From Vibrio sp. VB16 (GTDB lineage Bacteria > Pseudomonadota > Gammaproteobacteria > Enterobacterales > Vibrionaceae), in the NCBI RefSeq assembly GCF_015594925.2, contig NZ_CP087590.1, positions 2,604,001-2,668,000 of the forward strand: 64,000 bases of DNA. The letters are read 5' to 3'. The translations under genes were made by a program, and so were the position numbers. Under the pieces are notes generated by a model. It did not search any database. It was not told the DNA's origin and saw only the letters and a list, made by a program, of their open reading frames with translations. Shown one piece after another: positions 17,224-26,796 of the stretch; position 1 is the stretch's first letter; every line of letters begins with the position of its first letter.

Positions 17224-18516
17224 ATGAATAAAACGCGTCTGTTTAAAAAAACGATAATCGCAGCAACTATAGCGCTTGCTTCTCAACAAGCAGTAGCTGC
17301 CGGTTTTCAATTAAATGCACAATCTGCTACTGGCCTAGGCCGAGCATTTGCCGGTGATGCTGTTATAGCAGATAACGCTTCTTCAATGGCTCGTAACCCT
17401 GCAACCATGGCGCTTTTTGATGAAACCGCTATGTCGTTGGGTTTTGTTTCTATTACTTCTATGATCGAAGTGAAAGATGCAACTTATAATAATATTAATG
17501 GTTCACAGCTCTCATCAAACTATGATGATGCTGGAGCAACATCTATAGTGCCAAACCTACACATCATCGTACCTGTAAATGACAAGTTTGCCTGGGGTGT
17601 TAATGCCTATTCAAACTTTGGTACAAAAACCGACTTCGGCGACTCATTTGTCGGTTCAGAGTACGGAGGACAAACTGAGATCCTGAGTGTGAACTTTGGA
17701 CTTGCTGGTTCATACCGTATTGATAAACAATGGAGTGTGGGTGCCGGGCTAGATTTTATTTATGGTCAAGGTACGTTAAAAAGATCACTTAGTGATAGTT
17801 TTTACGACGGGCCAGTATACCCAGCAAATATTGATGGCGGTCAAACCTCTTACTTAGATAGTCAAAATGGTTCAAGTCGATTGGATGTTGACAGCGCCGA
17901 TGGTTGGGGCGTAGGGTTCAACATCGGTACTGTTTATGAACTAGATGAAAATAATAGATTTGGTTTAGCTTATCGTTACAGCCCTGAAATTACAGCTGAA
18001 GACGGTGATCAAAAAATTAAATTACCGCTACCTGATATGGCTGAGTTTTCTGGCTACCACCGTCTAGAAAATTCAAAATTTGCAGTACACTATAGTGCTC
18101 AATGGATCGGTTGGAAGGCCTTCGAGGACCTTAAGCTTAATAATGTAGCCATAAAAGAATACAATTGGAAAAACACATATCACATCTCATTAGGTGGTAC
18201 GTATTACTTAAACCAAGATTGGACACTTCGTGCTGGTTATATGTTTGACGAATCCGCTCAGGATAAGACGACATCGTTCTCGGTCCCAGATTCAGACCGA
18301 AATTGGTTATCTACGGGCTTTACTTATCACATGTCTCCTAAATCCAATATTGACTTTGGTTTCACATACTTGATTGGTTCGGATGTTGATGTAACAGAGA
18401 AAACCGCTAACCCTAACTTCGGCCAACCGGGACAACCTGAATATATTTCATCGATGACAGGCACCACACACGCGGATGCTATCTTAGTTGGTTTACAATA
18501 CAGCCGTACTTTCTAA
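17224..18516 (+). CDS. fadL: Long-chain fatty acid outer membrane transporter, FadL family (copy 1)
   Basis: FadL forms a 14-strand beta-barrel that lets long-chain fatty acids and other hydrophobic compounds into the outer membrane. A signal peptide is cleaved after residue 25 (QQAVA), giving a mature start AGFQLNAQSATGLGRAFAG typical of the plug domain. DNASSMARNPATMALF carries the conserved NPA that shapes the lateral opening. The barrel ends with aromatic residue F430. Length 430 is usual. AAGGA precedes the ATG at 17224. It lies downstream of the sigma/anti-sigma pair but has its own promoter and terminator. Confidence 0.92.
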   Translation: MNKTRLFKKTIIAATIALASQQAVAAGFQLNAQSATGLGRAFAGDAVIADNASSMARNPATMALFDETAMSLGFVSITSMIEVKDATYNNINGSQLSSNYDDAGATSIVPNLHIIVPVNDKFAWGVNAYSNFGTKTDFGDSFVGSEYGGQTEILSVNFGLAGSYRIDKQWSVGAGLDFIYGQGTLKRSLSDSFYDGPVYPANIDGGQTSYLDSQNGSSRLDVDSADGWGVGFNIGTVYELDENNRFGLAYRYSPEITAEDGDQKIKLPLPDMAEFSGYHRLENSKFAVHYSAQWIGWKAFEDLKLNNVAIKEYNWKNTYHISLGGTYYLNQDWTLRAGYMFDESAQDKTTSFSVPDSDRNWLSTGFTYHMSPKSNIDFGFTYLIGSDVDVTEKTANPNFGQPGQPEYISSMTGTTHADAILVGLQYSRTF

Positions 18517-18548
18517 ACGTCGTGTAAACACTTAAAAATAACCTTTCA

Positions 18549-18577
18549 AAAAGGGTCGGATTCTCCGGCCCTTTTTC
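18549..18577 (+). terminator. Terminator of fadL copy 1
   Basis: AAAGGGTCGGA and TCCGGCCCTTT pair around a short loop with one G-T, followed by a run of T. Confidence 0.85.
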
Positions 18578-18668
18578 TATTTCTGTTATTAATCACTCAC
18601 GTAATCCAGTGCACTCCCATATCGATTTAAGCCCCTTTCACACCACACTTGTACGCTGAAAAACGCAA

Positions 18669-18777
18669 TGGTCAGACCACAATACCAAGATAATACTCTC
18701 TAATTTTTCGAATAATAGAGTATTAATTCAAATTGTAACAATTTTGCAATTTTTATTATTAAAGTAAATACTCTATT
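18669..18777 (+). promoter_or_regulatory. Regulatory region of the second fadL: FadR box and long inverted repeats
   Basis: TGGTC-A-GACCA (18669-18679) is a perfect match to the FadR palindrome. Further on, AATAGAGTATT (18714-18724) and AATACTCTATT (18767-18777) are perfect 11-base inverted arms, and AATACTCT (18692-18699) pairs with the first arm too. Between them TTGTAA (18733-18738) and TTATTA (18756-18761), 17 bases apart, form a plausible promoter. The repeats could be an operator for paired dimers or a DNA loop. Confidence 0.55.
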
Positions 18778-18832
18778 CGTAAAATACCTCACTGTAGACA
18801 TATCCGGTTTAACTAATTCAGCGAATAAATTA

Positions 18833-20116
18833 ATGAAAACAAATAAAAACCTTCTCTCCATCGCTATTCTGAGTAGCATAGCAACATACAGCAGCAGCAC
18901 GCTAGCGGCCGGCTTTCAGTTAGCGGAGTATTCCGCAACAGGACTTGGTCGAGCGTATGCCGGCGAGGCAGCAATAGCCGACAATGCAGGATCTCAGTGG
19001 CGCAACCCTGCCTTACTGACTTATCTTGAAGGTACACAGGTTTCTGGTGGCGCTATTTACGCCAACCCTAACATTGATGTAACGGGCAATGTTTCCTCTT
19101 ATGGAAGCAAATATGACGTCAATACCAAAGACTATGCGGATGACGCCATTATTCCCAACTTTTATCTTTCGCATAAATTAAATGAAAAAGTCGGCTTGGG
19201 TTTTGCTCTTGGTACAAACTACGGCATGAGTACCGATCTAGGTAATGATTATGCGGCCAGCCACTATGGTGACAGTGCCGAAGTAATGACTCAGGAAGCG
19301 AACCTAAATATCGCTTATCAGTTAACCGAAGCGTTGAGTATGGGTGGTGGTGTACGATACGTGATGGCAGAAGGCCATTTTGGTGCAACATCTCCTGCGC
19401 ACGGCTTAGCCTATCCAAAACAAACATTGAAATATATGGAAGGTGATACCACTGAATGGGCTTGGCAGCTTGGTGCAGCATGGCAAATTAATGACCATCA
19501 TCGCGTTGGATTTGCCTACAAATCTGAAGTCGAACTCAACCTTGAAGGCACAGTTAAAGGCGTTGGTTTTGGGTTGGTTCCAGGCACATCCGCTCCTGGT
19601 TCGTTAGCATTAACACTTCCTGCGACGGCTGAGTTAGCCAGTATGTATCAGCTTTCAGAACAGACGACAATAACCGCAAGCGTCAACTGGACTGACTGGA
19701 GCAGCTTTGAAAAGCTAGAGGCGGATCTAGGTGCCTCAGGTACATCAAACGTAAAAGATGAAAATTGGGAAGACAACTACCGTTTCGCAGTCGGCGCAGA
19801 ATATCAAATAGATGCTGAATGGTTAGTCAGAACAGGTATTGCTTATGATACGTCTGCGGTAAGTGATAAAAACCGTTCTGCGACTATCCCGGAAACCGAT
19901 CGGACATGGCTTAGCATAGGGGCTGGTTACACGTGGTCACCGCAGTTAACTTTTGATGCTGGGTTTACCTATATTATTGCAAAAGATGCCACCATTAGTG
20001 AACCTCGGGGCTCTTACACCGGCGATAGAGAAGCTGAAGCAATTGGAGGGAAATTCGAAGGCGAAACATCAGGCAACGTTTGGTTGCTCGGTGTTCAGGC
20101 TAACTACCGCTTCTAA
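18833..20116 (+). CDS. fadL: Long-chain fatty acid outer membrane transporter, FadL family (copy 2)
   Basis: Second FadL paralogue, 427 residues. Signal peptide 1-25 (STLA then AGFQLAEYSATGLGRAYAG). DNAGSQWRNPALLTYLEG is closer to E. coli FadL (NPALITMF) than copy 1 is. The barrel ends in F427. It differs from copy 1 throughout, so the duplication is old; the two may take different ligands. No strong ribosome binding site precedes the ATG. It is convergent with mlaA, sharing a terminator. Confidence 0.92.
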   Translation: MKTNKNLLSIAILSSIATYSSSTLAAGFQLAEYSATGLGRAYAGEAAIADNAGSQWRNPALLTYLEGTQVSGGAIYANPNIDVTGNVSSYGSKYDVNTKDYADDAIIPNFYLSHKLNEKVGLGFALGTNYGMSTDLGNDYAASHYGDSAEVMTQEANLNIAYQLTEALSMGGGVRYVMAEGHFGATSPAHGLAYPKQTLKYMEGDTTEWAWQLGAAWQINDHHRVGFAYKSEVELNLEGTVKGVGFGLVPGTSAPGSLALTLPATAELASMYQLSEQTTITASVNWTDWSSFEKLEADLGASGTSNVKDENWEDNYRFAVGAEYQIDAEWLVRTGIAYDTSAVSDKNRSATIPETDRTWLSIGAGYTWSPQLTFDAGFTYIIAKDATISEPRGSYTGDREAEAIGGKFEGETSGNVWLLGVQANYRF

Positions 20117-20136
20117 TTACAGTAATTATTGCTGAC

Positions 20137-20169
20137 AAAAAAATGCCCCGCTTTAACGGGGCATTTTTA
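20137..20169. terminator. Bidirectional terminator between fadL copy 2 and mlaA
   Basis: AAATGCCCCG and CGGGGCATTT pair perfectly across a CTTTAA-type loop, with A and T runs on both sides. Confidence 0.9.
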
Positions 20170-20170
20170 G

Positions 20171-20956
20171 TTAGAACTCTTCATCCAGATAGTCATCAAG
20201 GTAGTCTTCTTCTTGCTCATTGACCTCTTCTGGTTCAACTTGCGCTTTATAGTCACGACGCTGTAGATAGATATCTCGCGTAAATGCATATGGGTCTGGT
20301 GATGCTTCCAACATCGGCTCTTGCGAAACCAACGCCGCTCGGCTCTCTAACCCTTCAAGTGCCCATTTGCCCAAAGATCCCCAGATGTTCAAATAGGAAA
20401 GCGGTGAGTACATACCATCAACTAAATCGGTTACCTCACGGGTCGTCACTGGACCGTACGCTGGAACCATGAAATAGGGACCGTTACCAACGCCATAGTG
20501 GCCGAGGGCATCACTAAATGCTCTATCGTCTTCAACAATACCTGCCGCGCCTGCAATATCGAATAACCCTAGGATACCGAATGTGGAGTTGATCCAAAAT
20601 CGGTTAAAATGATTCACCGCCTCTTCGCCATTCCCCATAATAAGGTCATTGATCATGCTTGAAGGCTCGTCGAGGTTAGACAAAAAGTTAGCGATACCTT
20701 TGCGCAAAGGCGCTGGCGTGTAACCGACGTATGCGAGCGCGACTGGCCGAAATAAATACGGGTCAACGAAATCATAGTTAAATGACCACATCGCCCGGTT
20801 AAAGCCTTCTAAGGGGTCATTAGGATGAGATTCGCTGCCTAACACCTGCTGATTAATTTCTGCGTCTTGTGCGGTTTGTTCGGGAGTAGAAGAACAACCA
20901 ACAGCCAATAAGGTGATTAAAATAACCAACACACCTTTAAAGCGTGTTACTAACAT
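20171..20956 (-). CDS. mlaA: Outer membrane lipoprotein MlaA (VacJ)
   Basis: MlaA sits in the outer membrane and removes misplaced phospholipids from the outer leaflet, handing them to MlaC. A lipoprotein signal ends LLAVG-C21. The conserved MlaA core begins at DPLEGFNRAMWSFN, followed by RKGIANFLSNLDEP and the RWFINSTFG-like FNRFWINSTFGILGLFD. The tail is acidic. Length 261 is usual. As in E. coli, mlaA lies beside fadL; the mlaFEDCB genes are elsewhere. AAGGATAAG upstream is a possible ribosome binding site. Confidence 0.94.
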   Translation of the reverse strand: MLVTRFKGVLVILITLLAVGCSSTPEQTAQDAEINQQVLGSESHPNDPLEGFNRAMWSFNYDFVDPYLFRPVALAYVGYTPAPLRKGIANFLSNLDEPSSMINDLIMGNGEEAVNHFNRFWINSTFGILGLFDIAGAAGIVEDDRAFSDALGHYGVGNGPYFMVPAYGPVTTREVTDLVDGMYSPLSYLNIWGSLGKWALEGLESRAALVSQEPMLEASPDPYAFTRDIYLQRRDYKAQVEPEEVNEQEEDYLDDYLDEEF

Positions 20957-20979
20957 AATGAAATACTTATCCTTAAGTT

Positions 20980-21008
20980 TAAAAAAAAGAGGTTGACCAG
21001 CGTCAACC
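20980..21008 (-). terminator. Terminator of the ccm operon
   Basis: On the minus strand GGTTGAC and GTCAACC enclose GCTG and are followed by TCTTTTTTTT. It lies just past ccmI. Confidence 0.85.
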
Positions 21009-21032
21009 CCTAACTATTTAACGAAGGACATA

Positions 21033-22247
21033 TTAATACTGTTTATCAATCATTATTGCAACCTGATCACCCATTTTCACAACTTGGCTCTCACCATACC
21101 AGTCACCTTCTTTGGTACTGACATTACCATCAGTATCAATTCGTGCTTTGACAAGTAAACTTTCTAGTTGAGTGATACTTTGCCCTTGCATCATTACATT
21201 CGCATCATCAAGTACGACGGTTCGTGGAAAAGCACCAATCGGGTAACGTGCTGCGGCAACGGGCACTGGTGACCCATTTCCATCATGAATCGATACAATC
21301 AGCAATCCCTGCTCAGGTAACTGAATATCCTGACCCACCGTAATAGTAATCGGAACACTGCTTGTAGTGACGGCTTTACCTAACATTTTTTCCGCATTTT
21401 CAATACTTCGATCAAGCATTGAATAGCGGTTGTCATCAGGGCCAATGAGTTTCTGCATGGTACGCCAGAATCGAATCGATTCTTCGTATTCTCCTCTTTG
21501 ATAAGCGTTAAACGCTAACAATGAATAAACACGTAGATCAACATAATCATCCTGTAGTAAACCGATTAGAATCGAGCGAGCAAGTTGTTGCTGCCTTTCA
21601 TCTTCTGACATCATTAGTGATTGCGCGTAACCTAATCTCACATCCGGGTCATCTGCGTCGAGCTTGTGCGCTTTTTTCATCGCACCTGTCGCCGTATCCG
21701 CGTCTCTATCTGCCATCGCTATCCGGCCCAACAGCAGCCAACCTTGAGCATCATCTGGTTGATAATGTAATCTTGTACGCAAGGCAAGTTTGAGATCTTT
21801 CAGCTCGTCTTCAGTTAGCGACTCTTGCTCAGGTGACATAAGTTTTTGTGTCAAAGCGGGCAATTGGTCGTTAATGCTTTGCCAATGCGACACTTTATCT
21901 AAACTGCCAAAAATTGAGTAGACCGCATAAGAAATAACGACCAAAACCAAGGCTGATGGAATAAACACGGCCATTGGAGAGATAGAGAATGACTTTGCCT
22001 TGTTCTCTTCAGCCGGGATGTCTTCTAGCAGCAGTTGCTTCAAATCGACAATCAAATCCTCTTGATCGGTGACCACGCCCGCTTCTGCTTCAACTTCAAG
22101 TTCTTCTAATCGATCTTTGTAAAAAGCTTTGTTAAGTTCATCTCGACGCGCTTCATCATCAAATCGTTGTTTTCTAAAAAGCGGTAGTGCAATAAAAACA
22201 ATACCCGCCAAGGTCAAAACGACGGTAGATAACCAAAAAATTGCCAT
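21033..22247 (-). CDS. ccmI: Cytochrome c maturation protein CcmI
   Basis: CcmI is the apocytochrome c chaperone of the system I (Ccm) pathway. Two N-terminal membrane segments (about 3-20 and 95-113) flank a cytoplasmic acidic loop. A periplasmic TPR domain follows (residues ~120-280, with PDDAQGWLLLGRIAMADRD and related helices), then a C-terminal beta domain. Length 404. In E. coli the equivalent is fused to CcmH; here it is separate. Its start overlaps the ccmH stop by one base. It is the last gene of the operon. Confidence 0.92.
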   Translation of the reverse strand: MAIFWLSTVVLTLAGIVFIALPLFRKQRFDDEARRDELNKAFYKDRLEELEVEAEAGVVTDQEDLIVDLKQLLLEDIPAEENKAKSFSISPMAVFIPSALVLVVISYAVYSIFGSLDKVSHWQSINDQLPALTQKLMSPEQESLTEDELKDLKLALRTRLHYQPDDAQGWLLLGRIAMADRDADTATGAMKKAHKLDADDPDVRLGYAQSLMMSEDERQQQLARSILIGLLQDDYVDLRVYSLLAFNAYQRGEYEESIRFWRTMQKLIGPDDNRYSMLDRSIENAEKMLGKAVTTSSVPITITVGQDIQLPEQGLLIVSIHDGNGSPVPVAAARYPIGAFPRTVVLDDANVMMQGQSITQLESLLVKARIDTDGNVSTKEGDWYGESQVVKMGDQVAIMIDKQY

Positions 22248-22720
22248 TATTGTTTATCTCCATTTTCTTCTAATATTGCTTTTAAGCGGGCTTCTTTTTC
22301 TGCATCCCATTCTTTTGATTGATTCACTTTCTGCGCTTTTTTCTTGCTATTAAATACAATGATACTGAATCCAAGTAGAACAACAAATAAAGGCCCAAGC
22401 CAAAGAACAGATGTCGCTATGGTGAACGGCGGTTTGTAGGTTACAAAATTGCCATAACGCGCAATCATGTAGTCGACAATTTCGTCCTTAGATTTGCCAG
22501 CTTTTGTCATCTCATACACTTTTACTCTAAGGTCTTTTGCAAGCTCAGCGTTTGAATCACTAATGGTATTATTCTGACATTTAGGGCAGCGTAACGTGTG
22601 GCTTAATTCTTTAAACTGCTCTTCTTGCTGTTCATTATCAAACTCGAAAACATCAATCGCCGCATATGCGGTGAATGACATTAATAAAGCGCTAAATAAA
22701 ATCACAAATAATTTTTTCAT
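22247..22720 (-). CDS. ccmH: Cytochrome c maturation thiol protein CcmH
   Basis: CcmH is the membrane-anchored periplasmic thioredoxin-like protein that presents reduced apocytochrome to the CcmF/H haem lyase. Signal peptide 1-20, then RCPKC with C45 and C48 as the redox pair. A single membrane helix lies near 103-122 (VLWLGPLFVVLLGFSIIV). Length 157, the short form without CcmI. It overlaps ccmG and ccmI by one base at each end. Confidence 0.94.
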   Translation of the reverse strand: MKKLFVILFSALLMSFTAYAAIDVFEFDNEQQEEQFKELSHTLRCPKCQNNTISDSNAELAKDLRVKVYEMTKAGKSKDEIVDYMIARYGNFVTYKPPFTIATSVLWLGPLFVVLLGFSIIVFNSKKKAQKVNQSKEWDAEKEARLKAILEENGDKQ

Positions 22721-23271
22721 TATTTAGCTTCCTCAATCATCTGCAAGTACATAGGCTCTAGTACTTCTGCCCAGTTCCCTAAAGTGACATTGCCTACATG
22801 GCGATAACGAATAATGCCTTTTGCGTCGATTAAGTAGGTTTCTGGTGCGCCGTAAACGCCTAGATCCAGCCCTAGCATTCCGTCACCGTCAAACAGGCTG
22901 ATAAGATAAGGATTACCTAAGTCATTTAGCCAACCCGTCGCTTTAGCACGGTCATCTTTATAGTTTAAACCAATGATTTTTACACCCTTGGCTGCGAGCT
23001 CATTTAACGTTTGATGTTCGGCATAACAGGTAGGACACCATGTGGCCCAAACATTCAGCAGTAAAGGTTCACCTCTAAAGATCGCTTGATCGTGCAACTT
23101 ACCGGGCTCGGCCAAGTCTTCCAAACGGAACTCAGGTACGGGTTTGCCAACTAGTACTGATTCTAGCTTTGTCGGGTCTTCGCCTTCTGCATTACGAGAC
23201 AGTTGCACCACAAAAACAGCCACAAGTACAAGAAACATAGCGAATGGTATAAACAGAATTTTCTTATTCAT
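22720..23271 (-). CDS. ccmG: Thiol:disulfide interchange protein CcmG (DsbE)
   Basis: CcmG keeps the apocytochrome haem-binding cysteines reduced in the periplasm. An N-terminal signal anchor (about 5-23) is followed by a thioredoxin fold whose active site is WCPTC (C79 and C82). GAPETYLIDAKG carries the cis-proline and the family's acidic pocket. Length 183. It lies between ccmF and ccmH, with a four-base gap from ccmF. Confidence 0.95.
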   Translation of the reverse strand: MNKKILFIPFAMFLVLVAVFVVQLSRNAEGEDPTKLESVLVGKPVPEFRLEDLAEPGKLHDQAIFRGEPLLLNVWATWCPTCYAEHQTLNELAAKGVKIIGLNYKDDRAKATGWLNDLGNPYLISLFDGDGMLGLDLGVYGAPETYLIDAKGIIRYRHVGNVTLGNWAEVLEPMYLQMIEEAK

Positions 23272-23274
23272 ATT

Positions 23275-25233
23275 TTAGGCCTTCACTTCTTTAGACTTGC
23301 TTCTGAAACGATAGCGTTTATCACTCATCGCAAGAAGTCCACCTAGCGCCATAAAGATACTCCCCGCCCAGATCCAACGTATAAACGGTTTGTAATACAA
23401 CCTAACCGCCCACGAACCATCGTCACCGAGTTGCTCGCCCATTGCGATATAAAGATCGCGTGTCACACCAACATCCAGCGCCGCTTCCGTCATCATCGAT
23501 CCAGACGTAGTGTAGAATCGTTTTTCCGCATGCAGCGTATTGACGTATTTACCATCTTCTGTAATTTCGAAATCTGCTACATAGCCATCATAGTTGGGGC
23601 CATTTTTGTCTCTTAGGCCTTTGAAGTAAAAGTTATAGCCTTCAATCTCAAAGTTTTCACCTGGTGCTAAACGCACATCACGCTCAACACTATAGTTCTG
23701 TGTCATCGCGATACCAATAACCGTAACGGCAAGACCTACATGCCCAAGAACCATAGACCAATGGGTTCTTTGAAGCTTACGGATACCAACCAAAAAACGG
23801 TGTCTATGGGTTGCACGTTGATGAATTTCATAACAGTGCATCGTGATAATCCAAAGCGCCATGACCCAGCCTAGGTAGGCCATTCCAGTAAACTTGTCAC
23901 CAAGAATTGACACAAACAGGCCAGCAAATACGAATGAAATAACGCCGCCGAACAACATCGGTTTTATCAACGAGGAGATATCATCTCGTTTCCAGCGAAT
24001 CAGTGGACCAACGCCAATTAGGAAAGAAAAGGGAATCATCAACCAAGTAAATAACATATTGAAGAAAGGTGCGCCTATGGAAACCGAACCTAAACCAATC
24101 TGCTTATGAACAAGTGGTAGCAATGTACCCACTAATACGACAACCAGAGCCGCGATTAGTAAAATATTATTGGCAAGTAAACCATTCTCACGCGAAAACA
24201 GCGCAACGTTGCTGCGAACACGGATGGCGGAGCCTTTCAGCGCAAAGAGCAACAATGAACCACCGATAACAACGATCAGGAATCCAAGAATAAACATACC
24301 GCGAGCAGGATCTGAAGCGAATGCATGCACCGAAACCAAGATACCAGAACGAACTAGGAAGGTTCCGAGCAGACTGAGCGAGAATGCAGAGATCGCCAAT
24401 AGAACGGTCCATGCTTTAAACGTACCACGCTTCTCTGTGACAGCCAGTGAGTGCATTAATGCTGTACCCGCTAGCCAAGGCATAAACGATGCGTTTTCTA
24501 CCGGGTCCCAGAACCACCAACCACCCCAACCGAGTTCGTAATAGGCCCACCATGAACCTAGTGCGATACCTAAAGTCAAAAATACCCATGCCGCCGTTGT
24601 CCAAGGACGAGACCATCTTGCCCAAGCCGTATCTAAACGACCCGTCATTAACGATGCTATCGCAAACGAGAAAGCAACAGAGAAGCCAACATATCCCATA
24701 TACAACATAGGTGGGTGAATAATCAGACCGGGATCTTGCAATAACGGGTTAAGGTCACGGCCATCGATAGGAAAGAAAGGCAACGTTCTTAAAAAAGGAT
24801 TCGAAGTCACGATAATAAACAGAAGGAATCCAATCGTAATAATCCCCATCACCGCAAGCACACGACTGATCGACTCTGGAGGCATACCTCGACTAAACGA
24901 GGCGACAGCAACTGTCCAACCCGCTTGAATTAGCACCCATAGCAGTAGCGAACCTTCGTGAGCTCCCCAAACCGCAGTAAGACGATAATACCAAGGAAGC
25001 GCGGAGTTAGAGTTACTCGCGACATAGCTGATAGTAAAATCGTTGGTATAAAATGCCCAAAGTAGAATACAAAATGAAAGTAATAAGAATGAAAACATGC
25101 CCCACGAGAGTGGTCGAGCGGTTGCCATTAACATATGAGACTGCTTTGCAGCACCAACCAGAGGCAAAATACTTAAAAGTACCGCAAACCCTAGAGAGAC
25201 AATAAGCGCAAAATGACCAATTTCAGCAACCAT
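23275..25233 (-). CDS. ccmF: Haem lyase subunit CcmF
   Basis: CcmF, the large integral membrane haem lyase, attaches haem to apocytochrome c with CcmH. The WWD domain is GWGGWWFWDPVENASF (about 235-250). Histidines likely to bind haem include H173 in IIHPPML and the one in ALMHSLAV. More than a dozen hydrophobic helices are visible. Length 652, as usual. It starts directly at the ccmE stop. Confidence 0.96.
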   Translation of the reverse strand: MVAEIGHFALIVSLGFAVLLSILPLVGAAKQSHMLMATARPLSWGMFSFLLLSFCILLWAFYTNDFTISYVASNSNSALPWYYRLTAVWGAHEGSLLLWVLIQAGWTVAVASFSRGMPPESISRVLAVMGIITIGFLLFIIVTSNPFLRTLPFFPIDGRDLNPLLQDPGLIIHPPMLYMGYVGFSVAFSFAIASLMTGRLDTAWARWSRPWTTAAWVFLTLGIALGSWWAYYELGWGGWWFWDPVENASFMPWLAGTALMHSLAVTEKRGTFKAWTVLLAISAFSLSLLGTFLVRSGILVSVHAFASDPARGMFILGFLIVVIGGSLLLFALKGSAIRVRSNVALFSRENGLLANNILLIAALVVVLVGTLLPLVHKQIGLGSVSIGAPFFNMLFTWLMIPFSFLIGVGPLIRWKRDDISSLIKPMLFGGVISFVFAGLFVSILGDKFTGMAYLGWVMALWIITMHCYEIHQRATHRHRFLVGIRKLQRTHWSMVLGHVGLAVTVIGIAMTQNYSVERDVRLAPGENFEIEGYNFYFKGLRDKNGPNYDGYVADFEITEDGKYVNTLHAEKRFYTTSGSMMTEAALDVGVTRDLYIAMGEQLGDDGSWAVRLYYKPFIRWIWAGSIFMALGGLLAMSDKRYRFRSKSKEVKA

Positions 25234-25719
25234 TTACTTGTCGCCCCCTTTTAACTGCTCTTCCGTGTAACCCATTGGCTCATGCACTTTTTCCATCGCT
25301 TCAGCTATTTCTGGTGGCATATAGTCTTCATCATGCTTTGCTAGCACTTCAAAAGCTTCAATAGATGTCGCTGTTGTTAAGACACCTTGTGCGACGATAC
25401 CTTGTCCTTCACGGAAAAGGTCTGGCAGTATTCCTTCAAATTCGATGGTCACCTGAGGACCAACATCGGCGAGCTTAAACGACACTTTTAGAGACTCAGG
25501 ATCTCGGCTAACCGACCCTTTTACAACCATGCCACCTATACGCAGTCTTTGACCCACTTCTGGTTTTGAACCATCTGGCTTGCCATACACCAGTTCTGTT
25601 GGTGTATAGAAAAGATCCATGTTTTGATTTAGTGCGTACAACACAAGTCCAATCGTAGCACTAAGACCTAAAAACAGTGCCAGCAACAGACCCATTCTTT
25701 TTTTGCGTCTTGGGGTCAT
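25234..25719 (-). CDS. ccmE: Haem chaperone CcmE
   Basis: CcmE carries haem covalently in the periplasm from CcmC to CcmF. The N-terminal anchor is about 9-28; the beta-barrel (OB-like) domain follows, and H129 in [11 protein letters not shown] is the covalent haem ligand (H130 in E. coli). Length 161. It overlaps ccmD by four bases (ATGA). Confidence 0.95.
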   Translation of the reverse strand: MTPRRKKRMGLLLALFLGLSATIGLVLYALNQNMDLFYTPTELVYGKPDGSKPEVGQRLRIGGMVVKGSVSRDPESLKVSFKLADVGPQVTIEFEGILPDLFREGQGIVAQGVLTTATSIEAFEVLAKHDEDYMPPEIAEAMEKVHEPMGYTEEQLKGGDK

Positions 25720-25922
25720 AATGTATTCTCCAAATGCTTCGCCGCTTCTATTCGGGCTTGGCGTTCCTGTTTACTTTTAACTTCACGAATGATTTTTTTG
25801 CCCGTCATTAAACTGCTCACTGTAAGGATGAAAAGTGACAGAAACGTAACCCCAAATGCACCCCATACATAGGCCCCGTAGCCACCCATAGCGATTAGGT
25901 CACTAAAGCTTTCAAAATACAT
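25716..25922 (-). CDS. ccmD: Haem exporter small subunit CcmD
   Basis: CcmD is a small membrane protein that helps release haem-loaded CcmE from CcmABC. The ATG at 25922 gives 68 residues ([16 protein letters not shown]), a length usual for the family, with one membrane helix at about 14-36 and a basic C-terminal tail. GGGAG nine bases upstream supports this start over one at 25958, which would overlap ccmC. Identified by position and topology. Confidence 0.88.
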   Translation of the reverse strand: MYFESFSDLIAMGGYGAYVWGAFGVTFLSLFILTVSSLMTGKKIIREVKSKQERQARIEAAKHLENTL

Positions 25923-25927
25923 ATCTA

Positions 25928-26665
25928 TTATCTCCCGGAAATGAGCGTTTGCACCCAAGGACGATGACTCTCCTTAGACAAAATCTCATTTTTAAATCGT
26001 ACTAAAGTCAACGTAACAAAAAAGAACAAGAAACCAAATATGTTCAAGAGCAGTGCCCATAACATGTCGCCCGAAATAGACGGTTTAGCAAATTTAGTAA
26101 TGCTGGCTCCTTGGTGTAGTGTATTCCACCACTCTACAGAGAAATGAATAATAGGAAGATTAATAACACCGACAATAGCCAAAATACCCGCGGCTTTAGC
26201 CGCTGTTTTTTGGTCATCAAAGGCATGATAAAGTGCTATCACACCTAAGTACAAAAATAGTAATACCAGTTCAGATGTTAGCCTTGCATCCCATACCCAC
26301 CAAGCGCCCCACATAGGTTTGCCCCAAACGGCACCAGTGAACAATGCAATGAATGTAAATACAGCACCTATTGGTGCCATTGCCGCCGCAGCCATATTCG
26401 ATAATCTATGCTGCCATACGATACCAACAAACGCAGCGATTGCCATCGACATATAGGCACCCATAGACCAGATAGCGGAAGGAACATGGATATAGATAAT
26501 TCTAAAACTATCCCCTTGTTGGTAATCAGAAGGCGCAAAAGCTAACCCCCACACCGTACCCGCGCCTAAAAACAGTATTGTTAATAGCGCGAAGTATGGT
26601 AACAATTTATTACATAAATTATAGGTCACTTCGGGCTTAGAATAGGGATGAAGCCATTTCCACAT
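25928..26665 (-). CDS. ccmC: Haem handling protein CcmC
   Basis: CcmC loads haem onto CcmE. The WWD motif WGAWWVWDARLT is at 119-130, and H60 and H184 occupy the positions of the two haem-ligand histidines in E. coli CcmC. Six membrane helices are visible. Length 245. A 131-base gap separates it from ccmB upstream. Confidence 0.95.
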   Translation of the reverse strand: MWKWLHPYSKPEVTYNLCNKLLPYFALLTILFLGAGTVWGLAFAPSDYQQGDSFRIIYIHVPSAIWSMGAYMSMAIAAFVGIVWQHRLSNMAAAAMAPIGAVFTFIALFTGAVWGKPMWGAWWVWDARLTSELVLLFLYLGVIALYHAFDDQKTAAKAAGILAIVGVINLPIIHFSVEWWNTLHQGASITKFAKPSISGDMLWALLLNIFGFLFFFVTLTLVRFKNEILSKESHRPWVQTLISGR

Positions 26666-26796
26666 GGTGATATCTCGCTCTTGATTCGTGTTTTTATAAT
26701 ATGTTTTTATACTGGGCTAAACTAAAGACAGCGCAAGGGACGATCGTATTCTCTGCCACCTGCAAAACAATACCCATAAAGAGGTAGTTTGTCGTG

